This document shows, piece after piece, positions 27,365 through 36,026 of a DNA stretch of 56,411 nt. The notes below the pieces were generated by a model. The model did not search any database, was not told where the DNA came from, and was given only the letters and a program-made list of their open reading frames with translations. The stretch's first letter is position 1. Each line of letters starts with the position of its first letter. Source of the DNA: SAR324 cluster bacterium (GTDB taxonomy: Bacteria > SAR324 > NAC60-12); the NCBI GenBank assembly GCA_028281495.1, contig JANQJU010000054.1, positions 1-56,411 on the forward strand, read 5' to 3'. The position numbers were made by a program, and so were the translations under genes.

Positions 27365-28867
27365 TTACATACCGCCGACGGTCAGTTCAGAAATGAGGAC
27401 GGTGGGGAGGCCTACGCCAACAGGAACACCCTGCCCATCTTTACTACAAGTCCAAATACCTTCGCTGAAAGCAAAATCGTTGCCCACTAGCGATACTTTC
27501 GACATCGCATCCGGACCGTTTCCAATCAGCGTGAAATTTTTGAGGGGGTGGGTTTTTTTCCCATTTTCCACCAAATAGGCAACGGTTGGAACGAACACAA
27601 AATCTCCGTTGGAAATATCCACCTGTCCTCCACTGAATGATTCACAATACACACCCCGGTCCACGGAACCAATAATTTCTTCTGGGTCGGACGCACCGTT
27701 TGCTAAATAGGTGGTCGTCATGCGGGGAAGTGGGTAATACGCATACGATTCACGGCGACCGTTTCCGGAAGCCTCGGTTTTATAGAATTCTGCGCTAATG
27801 CGATCTTGCATATAGCCTTTCAACATTCCGTTTTCAATCAAGATGCTTTCTTCCGGCAAATTCCCTTCGTCATCAAAATTGATAGCACCCCGATCATATT
27901 CAATCTGCCCCGAATCATAGATTGTGCAAAGCTCCGAGGCGACTTTCTCTCCCACTCGTCCACTATAAGCCGATGTTCCTTTGCGATTGAAGTCGGCTTC
28001 CAATGGATGTCCTACGGCTTCATGCAATAAAATCCCTGATTGGGCTGGCCCTAAAATAACGGGCATCGGGCCAGATGGAGCTTGTTGAGCACCCAGCAAT
28101 AGAATCGCTTGAGACGCAGCTTGGGTGGCAATTTGGCGAGGATGGTCGCTTTGATCTAAGAAGTTGCGACCGACTCGACCACCCACTCCAGCAAAACCCG
28201 GTTGCACATTCTCTCCTTCTTGCGCAATGCATTGGGTACTCATCCGAAACATGGGACGAGTGTCTTGCAAAACCACGCCTTCCGAGGTCACCACTTGGAT
28301 GAATTTGGTCGAATCGGCTAAGGTCACCGTGACTTTAATGATCCGTTCGTCATGAGCATAGGCGAACTGCTCTACCTCTTGCAGCAAAGCGATTTTTTGA
28401 GAAATTTCCAAATCGGAAACGGTGTTCAATATTGGATAATAATTTTTGGGAATATGATCATTGAAGCGTTCTCCCTCAAACACTTTCACCTGCCCCCCGG
28501 TGGCAATCGATGCCGCACTTTTAGCCGCATGCAACATCGGTTCTAGATGCAAATCTTCGCTATAGGCATATCCCGTTTGCTCACCTTTCACGACCCGGAT
28601 GCCGACTCCCATGATCACGGCCTTGGAGGAACTCTTGATGATGCCTTCTTCTAAAATCACGGAATTGCGCAAGGTGTACTCAAAATAAAGGTCTGCAAAA
28701 TCTCCCCCTTGGCTGAGAGCGGCGGCCATCACTTTTCGAATGATAGTCGCATCCACTCCCATTTGACGTTCAAACACGTCACGGGCAGCTTGTGCAGGAT
28801 CGACTTGGGCAATCGCAATAGGATCGACCTCCTGTTGCGCGATTGCACTCAGGTTTTCATGTGTCAT
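27365..28867 (-). CDS. tldD: Metalloprotease TldD
   Basis: 500 residues from ATG 28867, which follows GGAAGGA at 6 bases; the upstream ATG at 28882 overlaps that site. The zinc motif HExxxH is His282-Glu283-His287 in LLHEAVGHPLEADF, and the C-terminal glycine-rich part (SGGQVDISNGDF, GVGLPTVLISELTVGG) is typical. TldD works with TldE to degrade or trim small peptides and helped define microcin B17 maturation and CcdA turnover. No tldE is next to it in this window. It lies between lpxB and the TMTC-like gene on the minus strand. Confidence 0.95.
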   Translation of the reverse strand: MTHENLSAIAQQEVDPIAIAQVDPAQAARDVFERQMGVDATIIRKVMAAALSQGGDFADLYFEYTLRNSVILEEGIIKSSSKAVIMGVGIRVVKGEQTGYAYSEDLHLEPMLHAAKSAASIATGGQVKVFEGERFNDHIPKNYYPILNTVSDLEISQKIALLQEVEQFAYAHDERIIKVTVTLADSTKFIQVVTSEGVVLQDTRPMFRMSTQCIAQEGENVQPGFAGVGGRVGRNFLDQSDHPRQIATQAASQAILLLGAQQAPSGPMPVILGPAQSGILLHEAVGHPLEADFNRKGTSAYSGRVGEKVASELCTIYDSGQIEYDRGAINFDDEGNLPEESILIENGMLKGYMQDRISAEFYKTEASGNGRRESYAYYPLPRMTTTYLANGASDPEEIIGSVDRGVYCESFSGGQVDISNGDFVFVPTVAYLVENGKKTHPLKNFTLIGNGPDAMSKVSLVGNDFAFSEGIWTCSKDGQGVPVGVGLPTVLISELTVGGM

Positions 28868-28944
28868 GTTAGTTCCTTCCATAAGTTATGTTGAGAAAAT
28901 GTTAAGATGCGCCAAGATACCGGAACTCTACTTCGGGCACAAGT

Positions 28945-30084
28945 TTAGGGGCTGCGATGCCTTAAAAACTCTACCATGCTGGCTACCATCCGTTCATAGG
29001 CACCTGGTTCGCCAAGTTGTGTTTTGATTTCCTGTAGATTGCGGAGCATGGTGTTTCGGTAAGCGGTATCTTGAAGAAGCCGAACCGTTTCTTGGGCTAC
29101 GTTTTGAGGTGTGAAATCGTATTGCATCAACTCTCGGACGATAAATCGTTGTGCCAAGATGTTGACCATTCCAAAATAGGGGATATGAGCCAGCCACTTC
29201 ACCATCCAATAGCTCAATGGGGCGATTTGATAGATAATGACAAAAGGCGTTAAAGCGAGACCTGTTTGCAAGGTCGCCGTTCCTGAAGACACGATGGCGG
29301 CATCGGCTGCATGAATGCATTCCAAAAAGGCCTTCTGGATGGGCTGAACCGGGACAGAATTGGTTGCCAAACGTGCTTGAAATTCATCGAAATTGAGGCT
29401 GTCGGCAACCGGCATGATGTATTGAACCGATCCGACTTGTTGGTTAATCAATGGCAATGATTCGAGCATGGTGTCTAGATGTCGGGCGATTTCGCTGGGT
29501 CGGCTTCCCGGCAACAAAGCCACGATGGGATATTCATCCTTCAAATGATACGCCTGTTTGAAAGCTTGAACTGCTGTCTGATCCAATCCTTCTCCCACCA
29601 ACGGGTGGCCCTCAAAACTCGCATTGACTCCTGCTTTTTCGTAGATCTGCTGTTCAAATGGAAATTGTACAATCAACTTGTCCACCACTTGAGCAATTTT
29701 ATGAATTCTGCCACTGCGCCATGCCCACACTTGGGGGCTGTTAAAAAACAGAACCGGTATGCCCTGTGCTTTCACATAAGCAGCCAGCTTCAGGTTGAAA
29801 CCGGGATAGTCTACCAGCAGAGCAGCATCTGGACGCTCTGATATCAAAGAGTCACGTAATGTCCACAAAATCTTGTACAAGCGTGGTAGGTGGCGAACTA
29901 CTTCTACGAGTCCATTCACTTGCATGTCATCTAAGGTATACACAGGGCGCAAGCCCAATTCCAACATGCGAGGACCTCCGATGCCATAGACGACTAAGTC
30001 AGGGAAGGCTTTTTGCAAACCTTGAAGCAAGGCTGCACCGTGGACATCACCGGAGGATTCTCCGGCAACCATCAGGATTTTCAT
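28945..30084 (-). CDS. lpxB: Lipid-A-disaccharide synthase
   Basis: 379 residues from ATG 30084 (MKILMVAGESSGDVHGA, the canonical LpxB N-terminus); an in-frame ATG 21 codons earlier has no homology support. Other family motifs are VDYPGFNLKLA, SPQVWAWR, and EGHPLV. The enzyme joins UDP-2,3-diacylglucosamine to lipid X at the inner membrane to form the lipid A disaccharide. It shows that the host makes lipopolysaccharide. It is the first gene of the probable operon with tldD, and divergent from the gene at 30167. Confidence 0.95.
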   Translation of the reverse strand: MKILMVAGESSGDVHGAALLQGLQKAFPDLVVYGIGGPRMLELGLRPVYTLDDMQVNGLVEVVRHLPRLYKILWTLRDSLISERPDAALLVDYPGFNLKLAAYVKAQGIPVLFFNSPQVWAWRSGRIHKIAQVVDKLIVQFPFEQQIYEKAGVNASFEGHPLVGEGLDQTAVQAFKQAYHLKDEYPIVALLPGSRPSEIARHLDTMLESLPLINQQVGSVQYIMPVADSLNFDEFQARLATNSVPVQPIQKAFLECIHAADAAIVSSGTATLQTGLALTPFVIIYQIAPLSYWMVKWLAHIPYFGMVNILAQRFIVRELMQYDFTPQNVAQETVRLLQDTAYRNTMLRNLQEIKTQLGEPGAYERMVASMVEFLRHRSP

Positions 30085-30166
30085 AGCGGTTTTTCGTGGT
30101 GCGTATGTTATAGTTGGAAGACTGCGAAACAGCAGATTTCGCAGCAAATTTCATTCGAAGGGAGTT

Positions 30167-31804
30167 ATGGCCTCTGGTTTAGTCAAATTACGGCACCTTC
30201 AAAAAACGGTCGGCACGGCCAAAGCCCCACCTACGTCGGAGCCATCGTTCACCTCTCGTGTGAATCGTAAAGAGGTGCCGGTTCTAAAAATTCCTAAATT
30301 CTTTCAATGCGAAAAAGAATTGTTGCATCGTCCCCAAGTCCGCGATCTGCATGAAGCGGAAGCCCAACAGATGCAAAATGTGCTGATGAATCTGTTTTCG
30401 GGTAAATTGGAGGTGACACTCAAATACCTTCAAAAGCAACTCGAACAGGGAAAAATCAGTGAAGACGCGATTGACCAGCATCTTCGTTATTATTTACGCA
30501 AAGGGAATATTGCTACCTATCGAATGCATCTTCTGTTTCTGACTTACACTTGTTTGAAACAAGCTCGGTTGGAACGGACCAAAGAAAAACAGATTCCCCT
30601 CCTTTTTAAAGCCATTGATCTGTTGCGTATCTATATTCAATACACGGATGAGGCGTTGGATATGATGGCGTCGAGCATCATCGTCCATATTTTTTCGGTG
30701 TTTCCCCCCGCCTTTGACGAAAAATTAGAACTGGAGCGAGAGGTCTTTCAAAGTTATGCGGAGTTGTTCAAGACCAAACGAAAGACTGCTAAATATGGGT
30801 TTGGAGAAAAGGACAATGTTTCGGAACGTATCAAAATTGCACGATTGTATGCTCAGCAAAAAAATTATTACGATGCGTTTGTTCAATTTTCAAAAACGTT
30901 GGAAATCTTTCAATACCGTTCAGATGACGATCCCCAAGCCTTGCTGAATCGCGCTCGATCCCATGCTTGGATTGGAAGCATTTTTCAGGAAATGATCCAC
31001 TATGCACAAGCGGGACAAGCAACCATTCTGAACACCTTCATCTACCGTTACAATCGCGATTATGCGACCCGAAAGAACCCTCATCCCATCACGGTTTTGC
31101 GTCGAAATGATGCGATTGCGATGCGGCAAACAAAGAAAGACATCATACGTTTAGCCAATGATCAGTACAAGGCGGTTGAAGAGATCGGCGATGGGGTGCA
31201 CAGTGTGGGTTATCAAGTGACCGAAGCAGTGCTTGCCGGACTCAATGAGGCGAAACTGCGGCCGCATTTATTGAAAGCATTAAAAACTCTTAAGGAACAA
31301 ATTTTTGGGTCTCGCGAAGAATTTTTCGAAAAGCTGGAGGAACTGGCCAAGCCGCCACCCAATGACGCACAAGCGGAAAAAATTTGGCAATTTGTGTCAA
31401 GTGACGCCAAAAATGTGAGCCAATATGGAAAGTTACAACTCCGTCGGAATAATAAATGGATCGAAGTGTATTCCGAATCCATGATCAAACTTGCCAAAAA
31501 TTACGAATTCCTCCAAATGGGCGATGCCACATTGAAATATGCACAAAAAGCTTACTCGATTGTGCAGCCGTTCAGTGATCGTCGATATACTGCGCAGAAA
31601 CGCAGTTTGCTGGGGTATGTCAAGGAAGTCAGTGAATCCTCTCGCCTGAGCTTTGCGCATACGTCAAAAAGTCAACGAAACAAAGCGGTCCAGGAAGTCC
31701 GTTCAGAGATGTCCAAAATGAATGAAGCTTCAGAAAAACAAAACCGACAACGCCATTTGGTCGCCAATAAAACCCTCGCCAGAGCCAGCGAAACCGTCCG
31801 CTGA
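30167..31804 (+). CDS. Helical repeat protein of unknown function
   Basis: 545 residues, no signal peptide or membrane segment. It is helical throughout, with TPR-like pairs (for example SERIKIARLYAQQKNYYDAFVQF around 220-245, and GDATLKYAQKAYSIV near 455-470). The C-terminal 60 residues are basic and polar (coiled-coil or disordered). A good ribosome binding site (GGGAG) precedes ATG. It is transcribed divergently from lpxB and ends 2 bases from the convergent tolR-like gene. I do not recognise a family. Confidence 0.75.
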   Translation: MASGLVKLRHLQKTVGTAKAPPTSEPSFTSRVNRKEVPVLKIPKFFQCEKELLHRPQVRDLHEAEAQQMQNVLMNLFSGKLEVTLKYLQKQLEQGKISEDAIDQHLRYYLRKGNIATYRMHLLFLTYTCLKQARLERTKEKQIPLLFKAIDLLRIYIQYTDEALDMMASSIIVHIFSVFPPAFDEKLELEREVFQSYAELFKTKRKTAKYGFGEKDNVSERIKIARLYAQQKNYYDAFVQFSKTLEIFQYRSDDDPQALLNRARSHAWIGSIFQEMIHYAQAGQATILNTFIYRYNRDYATRKNPHPITVLRRNDAIAMRQTKKDIIRLANDQYKAVEEIGDGVHSVGYQVTEAVLAGLNEAKLRPHLLKALKTLKEQIFGSREEFFEKLEELAKPPPNDAQAEKIWQFVSSDAKNVSQYGKLQLRRNNKWIEVYSESMIKLAKNYEFLQMGDATLKYAQKAYSIVQPFSDRRYTAQKRSLLGYVKEVSESSRLSFAHTSKSQRNKAVQEVRSEMSKMNEASEKQNRQRHLVANKTLARASETVR

Positions 31805-31806
31805 AG

Positions 31807-32226
31807 TCAATTGCCTTTTTCCTCGAACACCAAACCTATCTGTTGGAATCCAGAGTTTCGAAACACCAGCATCAACTGAATCAAGAATTCATGGGGAATG
31901 CTGCGATCCATGAGCAGATGCACCGGACGCTGTCGTTGGTCTTCGGACAACTGGCTTAAATAATTGGACAACTGATCCATCCGCAGTGGCTGTTTCTCGA
32001 CCGCGATGGTGCGTTGGGCATCGACCTCAACCAGCAGCGACTCTTGGGGACGGGCCTTTTCAGGTTCATTCAAATTGCCCTCAGGAAGCTCCAAGGAAAG
32101 GGAATGGGTGAGGAGGGGAGCAGTGATCATGAACACAACCAACAAAACGAGTAAAACATCGACGAAGGGTGTGACATTAATCTCGGCAAGGAGTTCATCT
32201 TGTTGACGGTTACTTCTTCTTCTCAT
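31807..32226 (-). CDS. tolR: ExbD/TolR family protein
   Basis: 139 residues. One N-terminal membrane segment with the family motif INVTPFVDVLLVLLVVFMI, in which Asp23 is the proton-carrying residue, followed by a periplasmic domain. It forms the ion-driven motor with the TolQ/ExbB-like protein encoded just upstream (17-base overlap). Because pal lies upstream in the same run, TolR is the more likely identity than ExbD. tolA and tolB are not in this window. Confidence 0.9.
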   Translation of the reverse strand: MRRRSNRQQDELLAEINVTPFVDVLLVLLVVFMITAPLLTHSLSLELPEGNLNEPEKARPQESLLVEVDAQRTIAVEKQPLRMDQLSNYLSQLSEDQRQRPVHLLMDRSIPHEFLIQLMLVFRNSGFQQIGLVFEEKGN

Positions 32227-32917
32227 TCAAAGCCATATATGCCAATTGGAACCGATTCATTACAATCAGAGAGACTTGTTCCATCGAGTCCACCAGTTCC
32301 CGGATGCGAGAACGAAAAATGTTGAATCCAATTGTTGCTGGGATTGCTGTGAATAACCCCCCTGCTGTGGCAACCAGGGCCTCCGCGATCCCAGGAGCGA
32401 CCACAGAAAGGTCCACTGATTTCAAAATGGCAATCCGCTGAAACGCATCAATGATGCCGACTACAGTACCAAATAACCCCACAAAAGGAGCCACCACCGA
32501 CACGGTTGCCAACACCACTTGACCCTGGTTGAGACGTTTTTCTTGATCCAGAATGCATGCCTCCATGGCTCGTTCCAACAGAGTCAAGAGTTCCCGTCGG
32601 GTTTGGGGATGAAGGGATTCGACTTTCAGATCGGAGTAGGTTTCGTTGAATTGATCAATTGTTTTTCGGGCCTGATCCAATACACTTTTTGATCCACTTG
32701 GCGGAAGATCGAGCGATTCCTTAACCAGTTTGTCCCAAACCAGATGTTTGTTCAAAAATTCCAGAAAGACCTTATGCTGTTTCCGCGTTTTTTCGATTTC
32801 TCGTTGCTTCACAAATAAGAGCGCCCAAACCAAGATGGAAAACAATAGCAGAATCAGGAAAACGGCTTGGGCGATTGGACCAGATTGTAGGATGGCTTCA
32901 AGTAAGGTGGGCTGCAT
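32210..32917 (-). CDS. tolQ: MotA/TolQ/ExbB proton channel family protein
   Basis: 235 residues with three membrane segments (about 15-35, 125-150 and 165-190) and the conserved core VAPFVGLFGTVVGIIDAF plus GIAEALVATAGGLFTAIPA. It is the channel partner of TolR, energising outer-membrane invagination through TolA-Pal. It starts 8 bases downstream of pal and overlaps tolR by 17 bases, so the three genes are one operon. Confidence 0.92.
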   Translation of the reverse strand: MQPTLLEAILQSGPIAQAVFLILLLFSILVWALLFVKQREIEKTRKQHKVFLEFLNKHLVWDKLVKESLDLPPSGSKSVLDQARKTIDQFNETYSDLKVESLHPQTRRELLTLLERAMEACILDQEKRLNQGQVVLATVSVVAPFVGLFGTVVGIIDAFQRIAILKSVDLSVVAPGIAEALVATAGGLFTAIPATIGFNIFRSRIRELVDSMEQVSLIVMNRFQLAYMALNEKKK

Positions 32918-32925
32918 GTGGGTTA

Positions 32926-33696
32926 CTAATTCTCGTTCAGCATCAAGGTGAATTCAACACGTCGGTTCTGACTCCATGCTTCTTCGTTTTCTCCTAAAGC
33001 AGCCGGACGTTCTTCACCATAACTTACGATTTTGATCAAGTTGGGGGAATGGGTATAAATGCTCAACAATTGCTGCACCGAATTTGCGCGACGACGGCCC
33101 AAAGCCACATTGTATTCGCTGGAACCACGGTCATCTGCATGACCTTCAATTTGCAGGTGCATGGTGCCGCGTTGTGCCAACTCATCCAGCACTTTTTTGG
33201 CGGCATCGGTAACATCCAGCTCAAACTCTGATTTCACGGTACTTTTATCATAGTCGAAGAAGATACGAGGAATGAGTTCATCATTGCGCTCGTCACGAAT
33301 CGGCGGGATGCCCATTGCCTGATACTCTTTCAACTGCTGATAAATTTGATCAATCAAGCTGACTACCGCATCTTCTTCCTCACGAACACCAAGATCCACG
33401 GGAGGGGGTTCTGAGGAAGTTCCTGAGTCTGCCACCGTTTGTGAAGCTTGCGACCCTCTTTTCTGGTTCAGGGGCTTGATTTCTTTTTTCTGTTGCTGTT
33501 GATCCCGTTTTGCCATGAGCTCCTTGATCAATTCTTCTTTCGCTTTAATGTCCGCAGCTAACTTGGCATCTTCTTGCTCGGGAGTTTCTGCAACCGCAGG
33601 ATCAGGAGGAGGCGTGTCGGTCGTGGTTTCACAACCACTCACCACCAAAGAACCCAATATCGTACAAACGAATATCCATTTTTTATACTTCCACAT
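32926..33696 (-). CDS. pal: Peptidoglycan-associated lipoprotein (OmpA-like)
   Basis: 256 residues. Lipoprotein signal with lipobox LVVSGC (Cys22). A long acidic, Gln/Lys-rich coiled spacer (30-140) precedes a C-terminal OmpA domain (about 145-255) with IFFDYDKSTV, IEGHADDRGSSEYNVALGRRRA and the terminal RRVEF. It anchors the outer membrane to peptidoglycan. It is longer than typical Pal (about 170-180 residues) because of the spacer. First gene of the pal-tolQ-tolR run. Confidence 0.9.
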   Translation of the reverse strand: MWKYKKWIFVCTILGSLVVSGCETTTDTPPPDPAVAETPEQEDAKLAADIKAKEELIKELMAKRDQQQQKKEIKPLNQKRGSQASQTVADSGTSSEPPPVDLGVREEEDAVVSLIDQIYQQLKEYQAMGIPPIRDERNDELIPRIFFDYDKSTVKSEFELDVTDAAKKVLDELAQRGTMHLQIEGHADDRGSSEYNVALGRRRANSVQQLLSIYTHSPNLIKIVSYGEERPAALGENEEAWSQNRRVEFTLMLNEN

Positions 33697-34064
33697 ACCA
33701 TACCCTTCTCATATTGGTTAATTCAGGCATACATTTTAATAAAATATAAATCTTTTAAAAGTATCTGTGCCCTAAACTTATAATGGAAATGGTGAATTTT
33801 TCAAGAAAATTGGCAGAAATGACACGGTGAGTCTTGGTTTTGTGAGTCGATTTTTTTGATTCATGCAAAACAGTGGCCTTTTGAAACCATGCCAACTTTA
33901 TCATGACAGCAGGCTGATTTCTTGGATTCACGACCCAAATGCGACCCAGCAGGGTCGCAACATGATGGCATTCTTGAATCGTTCTACACGATTTCATCAG
34001 AAAAACCAGGACCTTAAATAAAGGCGAGATTCTTTGGTGAGGATTGCAGGACACAACAATACGG
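33697..34064. other. Intergenic region with 7-bp hairpin
   Basis: No convincing gene; a 99-codon minus-strand frame here lacks a ribosome binding site and protein-like composition. GCGACCC (33941-33947) and GGGTCGC (33952-33958) form a perfect hairpin with an AGCA loop, downstream of parC on the minus strand. It might end parC transcription, though no U-run follows. Confidence 0.4.
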
Positions 34065-36014
34065 TCATTTGACTGGAAGCAAGCTCAATTGATTTTCATC
34101 GTCATCCCGTTTTTTCGAGGAGAGCGGTTTGATCCGTTTCACGGCCTTCGTCGAGACGCGGTTGCCCCGCACCCCAATCCCTTTGACCGCCAAATCATCA
34201 AATAGAAATTCTTCTTTGCTATTTTTCATACGTGGTGTGGGGCTATATTGCACCTCCACTTTCATGCTATCGCCGGTACTCAAGTGCAAAATCTTAGCTC
34301 CCTTAGCAGGTGGAAAGAGATGATACTCCTTGTCTAAGATAAACCCTTTGACCACGAAGCGTTTGGCATAACAGACTTTGCTGGAATCAATGAAATAGAT
34401 CAGATTGAACACGGTTTTGTTATCCACTTTAGCAATGTGTTCGATATCTTTGTCCACAAAGAGTTTCTCGGGCACCCGAATCACGCGATACAGACCACTG
34501 GTATAAAAAATGACCAACCGGTCATAGGGAGAGCACATCAATTGGACATCACTCTTCACCGCAGTCCCCAAATAACCTTCTTTGACTTGCCAACCCACTT
34601 TTTGTTTCAAGTGGCTGATTTCTTGCCGGTTGATTTCCTCAAAGGTGGTGATGGTGGTCCGCCGTGGATATTGAGTGCCATAGCGTTCCAATAATCCATT
34701 CAAGTAATCAATGGCGTAGCCCACAATATCTTTCAAGCACCGGCGAATGCGACGGATCTCTTTTTCCAAAGCTTTGAGTTCCTTCAAACTCTTGTTTTGG
34801 TCGAATTTGGAAATACGCTTGAGAGGGATCTCTAACAGTCGTTCGATATCTTCTTTGGTAATGGGAAGGTTGAGTTCTTCTTGAAACGCCATCAGGTCGG
34901 CCGAGACCGCTTCTAATATGGCTTCATAGGTTTCACAGTCTTCCAATTTCTGGTAGAGACGGTTCGTGATGAAGAGGATCTCCATCTTTTTGTTGTGCCA
35001 CTTCTTTTCGGCCTTTTCTAAAGCCAATTCCAGTTCCAGCTCCAACAGCAGTTGTAAACGCTCGGTATTGTGTTCCAACACAGCACGAACGGGCATTTGT
35101 TTGGGGGTTCCCCCATCGATCACAAGCAAATTCACAGAAACGGAAATTTCACAATCGGTGAAGGCAAACAACGGCTTGATCAAACTGTCGGCTTTGATGC
35201 CTCGTACGGCTTTCAGCTCAATTTCTGCATGCTCGGTGGTGTAATCGTTGATGGAACTGATTTTCAGCTTCCCCTTGTTGGTCGCATCTTGAATGGAAGC
35301 AATCAAGGACTCTGTCGTCACGCCAAAAGGGACTTCTCGAATCACCAGTGATTTATCATCGACCACGTCCACTTTTGCACGAATTTTGACCTTGCCCATC
35401 CCACCTTGATAATTGCTGATATCGATCAATCCTCCTGTGGGAAAATCAGGATACAGTTCCACCGATTCGCCGCGTAGATAAGCGATTTGTGCTTTCAGGA
35501 CCTCATTGAAATTGTGTGGCAAAATGCTGGTCGACATTCCCACTGCAATGCCATCAGATCCTAGCAACAGCGCCACAGGGATCTTACAAGGAAACACCAA
35601 GGGTTCCTTGTTCCGACCATCATAACTGTCTTCAAAATCAGTCAATTCAGGATTGAACAAAACCTCTTTGGCCAGGGGGGTGAGTCGTGCCTCGATATAG
35701 CGGGCTGCCGATGCTGGGTCTCCAGTGAGGATGTTGCCAAAGTTTCCTTGTTTATCGATAAAATAATCTTTGTTGGCCAACACCACCAAAGCCGCTCCAA
35801 TAGAAGCGTCTCCGTGAGGGTGCAACTTCATGGTATCGCCAATGATATTGGCCACCTTGTGATATTTTCCATCGTCCATTTTGAACATGGTTTGCAAAAT
35901 ACGCCGCTGCACGGGTTTCACTCCATCTTCCACGTTTGGAATCGCTCGATCTTTGATCACATACGAAGCGTATTCCAAAAAATTTTTATCCATCAATGGC
36001 TTTAAGTATTCCAT
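34065..36014 (-). CDS. parC: Type IIA DNA topoisomerase subunit A (topoisomerase IV-like)
   Basis: 649 residues, shorter than most ParC (about 740-800) because the C-terminal beta-pinwheel is reduced. The N-terminus (EYASYVIKDRAIPNVEDGVKPVQRRI), the helix HPHGDASIG and the catalytic Tyr106 in SAARYIEARL are intact. The enzyme decatenates chromosomes together with ParE, encoded just upstream. A coiled-coil arm with leucine-rich helices lies near 330-440. The order parE-parC with a 12-base gap implies an operon. Gyrase A cannot be fully excluded by sequence alone, but the partner and reduced C-terminus favour topoisomerase IV. Confidence 0.88.
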   Translation of the reverse strand: MEYLKPLMDKNFLEYASYVIKDRAIPNVEDGVKPVQRRILQTMFKMDDGKYHKVANIIGDTMKLHPHGDASIGAALVVLANKDYFIDKQGNFGNILTGDPASAARYIEARLTPLAKEVLFNPELTDFEDSYDGRNKEPLVFPCKIPVALLLGSDGIAVGMSTSILPHNFNEVLKAQIAYLRGESVELYPDFPTGGLIDISNYQGGMGKVKIRAKVDVVDDKSLVIREVPFGVTTESLIASIQDATNKGKLKISSINDYTTEHAEIELKAVRGIKADSLIKPLFAFTDCEISVSVNLLVIDGGTPKQMPVRAVLEHNTERLQLLLELELELALEKAEKKWHNKKMEILFITNRLYQKLEDCETYEAILEAVSADLMAFQEELNLPITKEDIERLLEIPLKRISKFDQNKSLKELKALEKEIRRIRRCLKDIVGYAIDYLNGLLERYGTQYPRRTTITTFEEINRQEISHLKQKVGWQVKEGYLGTAVKSDVQLMCSPYDRLVIFYTSGLYRVIRVPEKLFVDKDIEHIAKVDNKTVFNLIYFIDSSKVCYAKRFVVKGFILDKEYHLFPPAKGAKILHLSTGDSMKVEVQYSPTPRMKNSKEEFLFDDLAVKGIGVRGNRVSTKAVKRIKPLSSKKRDDDENQLSLLPVK

Positions 36015-36026
36015 ATCCCTTGAGTC

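Noticed and set aside
33755..34054. 99-codon minus-strand frame between parC and pal
   Set aside because: No ribosome binding site, composition not protein-like, no recognisable motif.
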